From positions 43,849,869 to 43,913,868 of the forward strand of contig NC_046683.1 of NCBI RefSeq assembly GCF_009870125.1: DNA of 64,000 bases, in the 5' to 3' direction. Numbering within the stretch: position 1 is the first letter of the stretch; each line of letters starts with the position of its first letter. The translations under genes were made by a program, and so were the position numbers. Shown here in pieces: positions 35,295 to 45,516 of the stretch. The notes beneath the pieces were generated by a model, which ran no database searches, was not told where the DNA came from, and saw nothing but the letters and a program-made list of their open reading frames with translations. The stretch comes from Drosophila pseudoobscura (Eukaryota; Arthropoda; Insecta; Diptera; Drosophilidae).

Positions 35295-36896
35295 CTACAG
35301 AAAGACGCCCAGAGGCATGCGGGAGGAGGCTGGGGGCTTGCTGCGGCTGGTCAGCAGTGGGATGGGTCCATCGCCATGGCCGCCACGAGTACGTACTGGA
35401 GGAGCGGAAGCTACTTTGGGCATTTGTCGGGGGTACAGTCCGGCTCGAAGCAGGCCTGGTCCCCCCGTTGTTTTCTTCTGCAGCTTAACGATGGCCTCGT
35501 GCTGGGCACGCACCGATCGCTTCATTCGCTTCTTGGTCTTCTTGGGCGTGGTCTTCTTCTCGGCATTGTCGCCGCCCGCAGTGCCTTGGCCTTCCTTGGC
35601 CGGTACTGGTTTGGTATCGATGGTAGCAGCCTCGCCTTCGGCACCATCGCCGGCTCCTGCCTGGTACCTGGCTGGGGCTGGCAGCGATGGCTCCGTCTCG
35701 CGCTTGATCTGATGCCGCAGATCGTAGGCTCGCTTGCACATCTCCCGGATGCCGTACCAGCTCTCGTGGCCAATCTGGCTGACCATCTCGACGGGTGGCT
35801 GGAAGCCGAGATCCCGCGACGGCAGCTCCATGACCAGAGCCATGGGCACGCGCAGCACCCCGTACACATAGTCGACTACGGAGCCGGCGATCGTGCGCTT
35901 CGTGAGACAGCTTATGCTTCCGATGCGGTATTCGCGTCCGTTGTAGGACTTGATGGCGCACTTTCCCGAATTGGCCAGGGAGTTCAGCTCACGCCAGAAG
36001 AGCGGCTGGTCCCGACTGTAGCCCCACGGGTACATGATGCTCTGGCCGTACGAGTGGAGCGAGAGGAAGAACAGCAGATTCGGCCCCAGGCGGTCCAGCA
36101 TGTTGCGCATGGCCCGCGTCTCCGGCTCGGAGAAGGGCCGTTCGCCCTTGTATGTGTTGCGGTTCACCTTGCTGGAGCCGCTGTTCCAGTAGATGTCGTA
36201 GTTGCGATTGCAGTCTGTGCCCACGAATTTGGTGGACTTGTGGGGTCGCCGGTTCTTGCGCCAATTGGGATTCTATGGAAACAATTCGAGGATTAAGACT
36301 GAGTGGGCGCGGGTGGGAGTACCCTTCGTTGCACAAACCTTGGTGCGCGAGTACTCATAGCCATCGGGATTCACCAGCGGCACAACGATGAAGCGCAGCT
36401 TGCGCAGCACCTCGATGTTGCGCGTGTGCCGCTCCGTCAGCTGGTAGATGCAATTGAGGGCCGTGGTCACGCCGATCCATTCGCGGGCATGGGTCCCGGC
36501 CTCGATGAAGATCGTGTTGCGGCACTGGTCACCCTTGACGACCACTGGATATGGGGTCTTGCTGTTCTGCAGCATCTCCACCGGCGGCGGCGAGTGCTGG
36601 CGCAGCTGCGGCGACAGCTCCACATTCGCCGAGTTCATCCAGTTGATCTCCAGGGCCCGAACCTCGCGTCGCTCGTGGGTCAGGCCCAGGGTGTAGGTCC
36701 TCACAAAGTGCGGATACCGATTGGTCAGGTAATCCATGTACTGACAGATCTGCTTGTGATCCAGATAATTGTGCAGCACATCCGGACGCGGTATGATGAC
36801 GCGGCGGGGCGGGGCTATCGGTGCCTCCCACTGGGGCGGCACAGCGGTCTTTCCCTTGGACGGCTTCACGGCGCGTTTCGATTTAGTGGCCAGCAT
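35295..36896 (-). CDS. Atypical M14 carboxypeptidase lacking signal peptide and propeptide
   Basis: Two exons, 36896-36339 and 36272-35295, encode 511 aa. The N-terminus MLATKSKRAVKPSKGK is basic, with no signal peptide and no room for the usual propeptide of about 95 residues. The catalytic fold begins near residue 40. Zinc ligands are present: His136 and Glu139 in THAREW and His259 in LSLHSYGQ. So are the Arg127 region (NWRKNR), Arg145 (DCNRNY) and the general base Glu335 (VMELPSRD). The position of Tyr248 aligns with a Lys-Arg pair (CLTKRTIAG). An insertion at about 87-120 and a basic Pro/Lys/Arg tail after about 395 are extra. It sits next to smid as the first of six M14 genes. From position it may be CG8564. 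Activity is uncertain; an intracellular or structural role is an inference. Confidence 0.85.
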
Positions 36897-39800
36897 TTTA
36901 GGCGCAAATTGAGAAACAAAACAAAAAAGGGAAATTTGAAAAAATTAAAAAATATTATTTTCACTCGAGAATTTTAGGTTTGTGTTGTGTCGCACGGGGG
37001 ATCGGAAAGAAAACTGAACTCCCAGCACGGTCGGTCAGAGGGGCAGGGCAGTGAAGGATCTACACTCAAAGGCTAGGCCTACTTTTCACCTGGTTTTTGA
37101 TGTTCAGCTCCAGCCGCTCGACAACGAGCAGGGCGAGCCGTGCTCTCTGCTTGGGATTGTCTTCCATTGTGCGGTCCGTGGCCACTGGCAGCCGGAGTTT
37201 TGTGCCTGGACTGGAACTGGCACACAACCTCTGACGGACGACGGGGGGGGGGGGGGGGGGGGGGAGACGGGATGGAGCCCTCGCATTGGGTAAATGGGAC
37301 AGCGACAACGTTTAATAAGTTGGGGCACACGGGTAGCATGTAATGCGGAATTGGATTTGGATTCCCATACTGGGGATCCATCCCTTTTTTTTTTCCTGGC
37401 TGCAACTGCTCCTGTGCCTGTTACTGCTTCTGTTCCTGCTTCTGCTTCTGCTTCAGCTGCCACAAAACGCAAATATGCTAAATGTCAGACAGCCGGAGAG
37501 GGGGGCGGCCTGACGTGACTCCTGGGCGTGGGAGTCCAAAAGGGCAGGGCACGCTTCCATGCAAATAACCAGGGAACAAGCTCCCGCATGGCCCCACGGG
37601 TTCGTTCCCAGAGCCTGTGCCTGGCGTGCGGCCTGTGCAACGAGGAGCAGTTCAAGTCCTACTCGTAGTCGTAGTCGTAGTCCTTTTAAGCGTTTTACAG
37701 GGGAAACCATTTGAAGATTTGTGCTTCTCCTGCCTCTGATTTACACTGCTCCACAGGGTATGGAATGAAATGGATATTCATAGCCTTTTTCTTCCATTCC
37801 GATCATCTTTGCTCCAAAGAACAATCGGTTGAAGGAAATATAGTCATACTTTTTGTAAACTGGGGATCTCCCTATCTCTCCGTATTTCCTGTAGCACCAT
37901 CAACTTGTTGCATAGTGTAATATATTTTCATTGCCTGGCAAATGTCATGTCAACGCAAAAGTCAAAAGTGCGCGGCAGGTCGCTGTACATATGTACATAT
38001 ATACTCGTATGTATATAGCCAAATATATATGTAGTATAAATTGGTATAGGATAGGCAACAGTCAGGGCAACCAGTTGATTTATACGGGAAGCCGAAGCCG
38101 AAGCCGAACAGGGGGTTCGTGCCGATTTTCATTTAACGGTCTTTTAGTCAACTTCCTGACACAGTGACTGCCATATATTTACATCTGGCTATGTCTACAT
38201 AATGCATTGTTACTGCTTTCTCTACAGGGATACCCTCTAACCAAATATTGAACCTGCTGAGTGGAGGCATTGAGTCATTCTTTCAACATTTCTGGATCTA
38301 ATACAATAAAAGGACTCATGGAAGAATTGAAGAGAAAAAAAGTAGAGTCCATTGTAATAAGAGGAGACCGTAAGTATCATTTTAAAAACAGGATATCCTG
38401 TAGTCTTCCATCCACCAATCTGTTTATGCATATTCCCCCAGAATTTCCTTCTGTATTGCCATGCCATAGACACGCAAAGGCCCGGGCAGAAGGAAGTCCT
38501 TTCCCAGTCAGTCACTCAGTCAGTTGGTCCTCGGTGGAACCCGTTCTGAAGTATGCACATTATGTCATTAGCATGTTGGCAAATATAAAGGGCCCAAAGT
38601 TTTGTTAAATTTTTTCGTTATTTTTGCCGCTCTTTTGGCCCCTGCTGCCCTGATGGCTGTCTCCTGTTTGGAATGACGAACTGTACGAGTAATGTACCAT
38701 AAAATGGTTTACAAATTAACGAACAAAATTCCAAACAATTATGCCCAAACGAATTTCAGATTGGTTGAAAGTTTCGCCTGGACCTGCCCCCAAAACAAGA
38801 GGCAATGGGCAATCCCCGAGTTATTTGTCATGCGGCAGGGCAATTTAACTTTTGTTTATGCAATTTGGCATAGTTTTTGATTAGAGTAAATGGTCCGATA
38901 CGAGTAGTCCGAGTAGATCCCATCCCAAGCCAATAAACACCCCATTAAAACTAAGGCAGTGTACCGATACGATATCATACATACCATAGAGTTTTCATGT
39001 TCATGGTTAAGGCCGCACGCATCTTTTGTCCACTGAGGTTTTTCAGATGCAAATCTCTCTCGCCATTCAAAGCCATATGCCTTGAAAGCAAAACAATATA
39101 ACACACAAAATAGTAGATCTTTCCTTATATACAGTATACAATAGACAATACGCAAAAAACAGAGCTAAAGCGCGATGTCTGAGCCAAGATAGCGAATTTT
39201 TAATTGAATTTTTGAATTTGCCGCGTGCAAGGAAAGTTGAATGCCCTGTGCCGCTGGCTCTGGCTCTGGCTTTGGCTGTGGCTCTGGAAGCTGTCTGGCT
39301 CTTGGCTAATAAATAAATTTAAATGATTTAGAACACAAATCAAGAACCGGCATTAAGCCAGTCGCATAGTCATTAAGCTTAAGCAGCTGGACAAATTTTA
39401 AATGTAAATTAAATCGGATAAACTAGTTTCGAGTTTCACCGGAAATATGGATCTGGCAATGGATCTGCACGGCGGCTCATTTGTTCATCATCTGCTCCCT
39501 CGACGATCTCCCAGAGTGCAGGTCCGATCTCTGTTGGTCTTCGAACGATCCGAAGTGCGGAAGTGCCCCAAGCTATGGCCAAGTGTTATAATTACACACA
39601 AAAGCGAGATCGAAAGCAAAGTCAAGACATCACCGGCGATCAGCACCATTGATTTGAAGATGTATTGATGATGGCTGATGGCGTTGAGTGACCTGCCTTC
39701 TGTCTGTCCTAAGACGATCATGATCGTGACGTTGAAAAGCTCTCGATGATTTAATGAACTCCATTTGGATAATGGGATGAACTGTAACCAGACATGGGCT

Positions 39801-40931
39801 TCCGCCTTTTTTTCGATGGTACGACCTTGTTAAATTGGAAAGGTCAGTGCCCAAGTGTCTGCCCATCACATCTTTAACTTTCAAATGGAATTCATAGAAC
39901 ACCCATACTTGCCCCATCACCACCATCAGCGGCTTGACATTAGGAAGCCAATACGAGTTCCTCTATAAAAACCAGAATATAAACAAGCAACGGCTTCAGA
40001 ATCGATTCACGAACCGCCACATGCGGATGCAAAAAATATCCACAAATAAAGAACCGAAAGAACAGAAATTGTTGCTGTGCGTCAGTCAAAGTGATCAAAT
40101 TATAGAAAACAAGTTTCCAATCTTCGATTTTCGATCTGCGACAAACCAATCAAACAAACAAATTATCGCACGCAATTAAAGAAAAGAAAAAGTTCGCAAC
40201 CAAGGAATTAGCATACACCTAAAAGACCCAAAAGAGTCAATATCCCCCAACCCCCATAAGTTCTAATCGGAAATATATATAGACAAGACGCGTGCCGCGT
40301 TTGTCTTGGAATAGCCATAGGGTTGACGGGCTGTTGGGTTGTCGGGTTGTCGGGTTGCCTTCCCGCAGCTTGTCTCGTGACGCGTTCGAAGCTCCGATCT
40401 GTTTGGATCTCGGAAACTGGTCGTGGTAGAGCCCTGACCTTGACACTCACTTTTCTAAACAATAAGCGCGGCTCCGAAACCATTTTTCGGCTTCGGTTTT
40501 CGGCGATATTTTTTGGCCAGCATCGTCTTCTTTCTCGGCCGCATTTCAAGCTGCCCGTCAGTCTTCGCCCGAACCGGAGATGGAACGCACGGATCGCGCC
40601 TCTTAGCCCACACAAGCCCATGTCCAGCCAAAGAAATGATTAACTAGTTATCGTAACTAAAAAGTTTTTGTGTACTCTTCGCATTCGTTGCATAATCGTG
40701 CATCAAGTGCAGCGTGCAAAGCGGCAAAACGGCAAATAAAACAATACAAATACAAATACAAATACAAGTGAATAAAACTAAAGAAAATAAAAGCGTGTGC
40801 TTGTCCATGCAACTGCATATTTTAATACATAATTGGCCAGACGATTAAACAAAAGATCGTGGCGCATATAAACATATACACATAGATATAGACATAATCG
40901 GAGGCCAGTTGGTAGTTCGAGTAGTGCAAAA
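36897..40931. other. Intergenic region between divergent carboxypeptidase genes
   Basis: Four kilobases with no supported gene. It holds a 22-base G run (37243-37264), imperfect CTGCTTCTG repeats (37405-37460), a GGCTCTGGCT repeat patch (39250-39300) and an AATACAAATACAAATAC run (40743-40766). Open frames are short and show no family features. CATATAAAC (40865-40873) may be the TATA box of the gene starting at 40932. Confidence 0.6.
37243..37264 (+). repeat. 22-base poly-G tract
   Basis: Uninterrupted run of 22 guanines on the + strand in intergenic DNA. It could form G-quadruplexes and is prone to sequencing and assembly length error. Confidence 0.95.
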
Positions 40932-43900
40932 ATGTGGCAGCGGATCGTGTGCAGCTTGACGCTATGTCTGATCGGATTGGCGGGCACCAGTCTCGCCAAC
41001 AATCTGGCCGGCTATGAAGGGTAATGATAAAAGATACACGAATTAATTATAATACCAAGCAAAACAACAACAACAACACAAGCAAGAAACAAGTAAAAGC
41101 AAGCAAAATTAATCTGAAAATGTAGTACCCATCAATCAAGCAAGCCCATCCTTAGGGCCAGTCGTTAATTGACTTTTTTTTTTTTGTGGTTTGCCAAAAT
41201 TTTTTTAAAGTGTTTAACATATAATGGACCTCGACTAGTAGTTGGTCGCATCGTCTTAAAAACGGGTTTCACATCTTCGCACCGAGGCCCTGCCCTGCCC
41301 CTTAAACTTACCCTCCAGCTCCCACGTCCTAATGTCGTCGGAAGCGTTGGGTCTCTATCAACTGGATGACGCCCAGTGCTAGGCATCCAAGCATTACGTA
41401 GCTGTCCAGTTTGCTGGCCTCGCACGTCTTCAATTTCAGGGCCATATACGGTATCATCAGTACGGATGCTAGCCACAGATAGCGAAAGATCTTATAGATC
41501 AATTGGAACAATTTTTGAATCGGATTCGGCATTGTTGAAACTCCTATTTCTTATTTGGATCGTAAAATGATATGCCACCTGGAATCAGCTCAGGATATTT
41601 GACAGTTTGTTTCTATAAAGAAATTTGATTTTCTATTTCAAGGAATACTCGTAGTTGATTTGGATTTTGTTCTGTAACTCCCTTTTCTGTAGTTCGGAAC
41701 AGATTACTAAAATGAAAGTAAATCCTATGGGTATTTTATGGTTAAAAAAAACTAATTTCTAATTATAAATTAAAGCTCTATAGTTCCATGAATGCTATGT
41801 ACTTTATACCCACCTTTATTTCTTCAATGAGTAACGACTGCCACTACTCAAACAGAGCCCATGGTCGATGGCAGCGATTAGAAGCCGTCATTATGAGTAT
41901 CACTAAACGTTTTGTCGTTTTGGTCAGTGGCCAGCAGCCGTATAAACGGCAATTCCATTGATAATTTGCGCGATTTGTAATTGCGAAGCTATCGCCGGGG
42001 CAAAATGTTCACCAGACAGAATCCACCAGCAGCACAGCAGCATGCGGTGTGTACTCCACGATGATGGATGATTGCTTTGCGGTCGCAGTCCACCAATGTG
42101 GCCCACTACGTAGATACTCCGTACTCCGTACTCCGTATTCCGAATTCCGTATGGCAATGGCAATCATCAATTGGTTGCTTCCTGCCGCAGCCCTCTTGGT
42201 CCCCGTCTAGAGGGGTTTGGGTTTCAACACCCAAAGTAGATGCTAAACATTCAGAGATATACATAAATAGTGGGTATATACATTTCCACAAGGCCTTCCG
42301 ATCAACAATGGCTCCTCATTTGGTTTACAATTTGTTTGGGAAAACTAACAAATTCATAGATGGTAAACCGTATCTTTATGTAAAAATGAAAAATGATAAT
42401 CCAGGGGGGGTCTTAATTAAATTATCATTGAATTCCGCTGTCGGCGGCCGCACGTGATTCGCTTTTCGGTGCCGTGTCTTTGTCATGTCATCCACAGTTG
42501 CAGGGAAGAGATGAATATGCATGGACCTAAAGACGTTGCTTGTTTGGCATTGCCATTGCTGCCTGTTGCTTCATTATTTCTAGTCCGTAGTCGGCAGTCC
42601 GTGGTCCGCCTATTCCGTTGTGTGGAATTTAACGAAATGATAAATTGGCCACAAATTCGTGAGAGGTGGCAAAACGCCAACAAATACGATGGGAGGAGAG
42701 ACGGCCGAGCCGATCCGCTTTGCATAAATTTATGAATCAACAACTCACTTTGACGCCGCTGCGAGGGCGAGAGCGAGGGCCGTAAATTAATTTGTTGTCC
42801 AATTAGCTAGAGATACATGTGGAGCAATCATCGGGATTTCCCACCCACCCCCCGACGAGTACAGTGTTGGGTCGGGACTCGAGTCGCCTTATTATAATAA
42901 AGTAATCGATGCTGTGTACGAGTTCTAATAGTATCAGACTCGAACTTCCAGTCGCTGAATGTCTCCTTGGGATATCTGAATAAACTAGATGCTAGTTAGG
43001 GATGTTTTTTAAATGGTTTAACTCTTCTTTTAGCTATACGAAATACACTGTGGAACATGGCAATGAGAGCGCCTTCCGCTATATGGTCGACCTGCAGACG
43101 AACGATGCGGATCTGGACTTCTGGCTGCTCACCCGCAACACGTCCGTGCTGACAGTGGGTCCCACACGCAAGTCGCAGTTCGAGTCGCGCCTCTCCAATC
43201 TGGGCGTCAGCTATCAGGTGCAGCCGCTGATGGAGCTAATGGCCGCCCTGCAGGCCAACAGCACCTATGCGGACGAGGATGGGGAGTACGAGGAGTGCCA
43301 GGAGGCCGACTGTAGGGAGTCGCAGCGACCACGTCGTCGGTCACGTCGTCAGGCGCGTGGCTTCTTCTCTCACTATCCGCGCTACAACGAGATCCTCAGC
43401 TTCATGAGCGGCCTGGCCTCACGCTATCCCCAGTACTGTCGCTACGAGTCCCTGGGGCGCTCCAACGAGGGCCGCCACATTGCCGCGCTCTCGATTTCGC
43501 TGAACGCCAGGACGCGATCGCGCCGTGTGGCTTACATCCAGGCGGCGGCCCATGGCAGGGAATGGATCACCACACAGACGGTGCTGTATCTGGCCTACGA
43601 GCTGTTGAGCAATCTGCGTGCCTTCCAGAGGGTGCTGCAGGATGTGGAGGTGTTCCTGGTGCCGCTGGTCAATCCCGATGGCTATGAGTACACGCACACA
43701 TCGGTAGGTGGTGGAAGAGACGGAGTGGATTGTGCCTTCTCTATACTCTATACGTTATTCGATGAATTCTTTCAGGATCGCTTCTGGCGGAAGAACCGTC
43801 ATCGGTATGCCGGCCATGCCTGCTCTGGAGTGGACATCAATCGGAACTTTGGCAACCATTGGAACTACCAGGGCGCCAGTCAGAACGTAGGCGACTTGTT

Positions 43901-44551
43901 GCACCGACATTGACCTTCCGACTTAATCCGTCTCACTCTTTCCGCCCAAACAACAGCTCTGTTCGGAGGTGTACTCGGGCACGGCCCCCAACTCTGAGCC
44001 GGAAACGTCGGCCGTGGTGCGCTATTTGGAATTCAATCGGAATCGTGTGAAACTCAGCCTGGATGTTCACTCATTTGGCAAATTCATTTTTTATCCCTAC
44101 GGCTATGCGAAGTGAGTATCCAGGGGTCGTGTCCAGGGGGTGTCCAGACATGGACCGAAAAGAAATTCAATTTACTTTTCAATTATTTGCTAAAAGCAAT
44201 TAAATCCGAATATTTCTGCCACTGTATTCCATTTAAATTCGCATCCTCCCTCCACACAGAAACACCGTGCCCCCCACCGTGGGAACGCTGCGCTCGGTGG
44301 CCCTGAGAGCCGCCAACCAAATCGGAAAGTACCGTGGCACCCGCTACACCACCGGCACCTCTGCCTCGATTCTGTACGAGGCTTCCGGCAGCTTGGATGA
44401 CTTTGCCTACGGCAGCCTGGGCATACCACTGTCCTACACGCTCGAGCTGCCCGGCGATGAGTTCCATGTGCCATCCTCCGACATCATACACGTCTGCAAG
44501 GAGACGTTTGCCGGCTTCGTTGAGTTCATTCGGCATGTTAGTCTGTACTAG
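40932..44551 (+). CDS. Secreted M14 carboxypeptidase with furin-like propeptide site (CPB-like)
   Basis: Five exons join in frame: 40932-41020, 43034-43703, 43776-43886, 43957-44111, 44260-44551 (438 aa). Signal peptide MWQRIVCSLTLCLIGLAGTSLA, then propeptide, then a strongly basic junction (RPRRRSRRQAR, about 128-138) just before the catalytic domain (GFFSHYPRYNEI). Zinc ligands are His203 and Glu206 (AAHGREW) and the His in LDVHSFGK. Arg127 (FWRKNR), Arg145 (DINRNF), Tyr248 (SILYEASG) and Glu270 (YTLELPG) are present. Position 255 aligns with Asp (SGSLDD), as in carboxypeptidase B, predicting release of C-terminal Lys/Arg. The basic junction suggests maturation by furin-type convertases instead of by trypsin, unlike its neighbours. 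Two internal introns are unique to it; the first intron (2 kb) houses a small opposite-strand gene. Confidence 0.92.
41021..43033 (+). other. Large first intron of the carboxypeptidase gene
   Basis: Two-kilobase intron after the signal-peptide exon. It contains the small opposite-strand gene at 41329-41532 and patches of CCGTACTCC/AGTCCG-type imperfect repeats (42113-42150; 42580-42612). GATA-type sites could make it an enhancer, but this was not tested. Confidence 0.6.
41329..41532 (-). CDS. Small membrane protein nested in an intron (67 aa)
   Basis: A complete ATG-to-TAG frame of 67 codons on the strand opposite its host gene. The protein starts MPNPIQKLFQLIYKIFRYLW, with an amphipathic basic N-terminus. 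Two hydrophobic stretches follow (LWLASVLMIPYMALKL; SYVMLGCLALGVIQLI) separated by a short polar loop (KTCEASKLD), and it ends RFRRH. This looks like a two-span or hairpin membrane micropeptide, perhaps mitochondrial or ER. The composition is balanced and not repeat-derived, unlike neighbouring random frames. I do not recognise a family. No TATA box or poly(A) signal is obvious, so the call rests on protein character alone. Confidence 0.5.
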   Translation of the reverse strand: MPNPIQKLFQLIYKIFRYLWLASVLMIPYMALKLKTCEASKLDSYVMLGCLALGVIQLIETQRFRRH

Positions 44552-45516
44552 AAGTGCCTTGCCGTTGTGTCCGTATCTGTAAACTGTTTAAGCAAATTGA
44601 ATTTAATTGTTTGTTAACTATACTAATTAGGGATTAAGCATTAAAGAGATGAATATTATAACTGAATTGCTAAAGGAAATGCTGAGAATAGATGGAGAAA
44701 TTAATTGAAAAAATTCGATAATTGACTTATAGCAGTTGAAAATCGGTAAACAACAGGAGTATTCCCGTCAACGTTGAATGACTGAATAATAAATAGTCTT
44801 TTTAGATACAATAGAATCGCAATAGATAACACGACGCAGAATAGTCGCTTACATAAGAATAGCTGATTTATGAGATTGATGACGAGGAAAGCAACCAAAT
44901 TTTTGGGAAATTAACAAAACGACAGGAAAATGGACGGATGAGGCCTGATGCTGAGACTTATTTATTATTTTCAGCCGTTTCTTTGTGGATTTTGTGGGAG
45001 TCCTTCCTCTCAAACATCCAGCAGTGTCTTAAAGGCATCAGGGGTTCACGGAAATTTCTTATCTAAGTAGTTTAAACTTTTTTTTAAAGGATTATATGTA
45101 CACTTTTATCTTTTCTCTTTCGATTTTTGATAGTATCGATGTTAGCCAGAAAATCGAAAAAATGTGATGCAAAGCGCAAAAATCGTCGAATATTCCGAAG
45201 ACGCACCTGTATTCGAAAAGGACTCAACAGTTTGCCACCACCATGGCGGTGCACCTGGTGCTCCATGGCCTTAAACAGGCAATAGCTTTACTTTTATTCG
45301 CTGTTCAGCCGGTTGTTCCAGTGACTAGCTATTCTCCATCCCTGCCGGCCAAAAGGGGGCTATTTTCTTTAAGCCATAAACGGAAGCATATAAACGATGT
45401 CGCGCTGGTATCGTTGGAAGTCGGCAGTATGTCTCCAATAAAATGATAAACTTTGATAATACGATCAGTTCGGTTAACAATTGGTAGCTCAGTGAATATC
45501 GGGCAATCAGACAGCG
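44552..45516. other. Intergenic region between two carboxypeptidase genes
   Basis: AT-rich. GCATATAAACG (45387-45397) is a plausible TATA box for the gene starting at 45517, which would place its start site near 45,420. TCAGTT (45465-45470) is an alternative initiator. The open frame at 45243-45446 spans this core promoter and is not credited. Confidence 0.5.

Noticed and set aside
42307-42457. Short frame starting MAPHLVYNLFGKTNKFIDGK in the carboxypeptidase first intron
   Set aside because: Looks somewhat protein-like but has no promoter, signal or family feature and continues from a longer unrelated frame; insufficient evidence.
45243-45446. 67-residue frame with a hydrophobic start and good Kozak context
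   Set aside because: It spans the probable TATA box and start site of the carboxypeptidase at 45517, so it is more likely promoter sequence.
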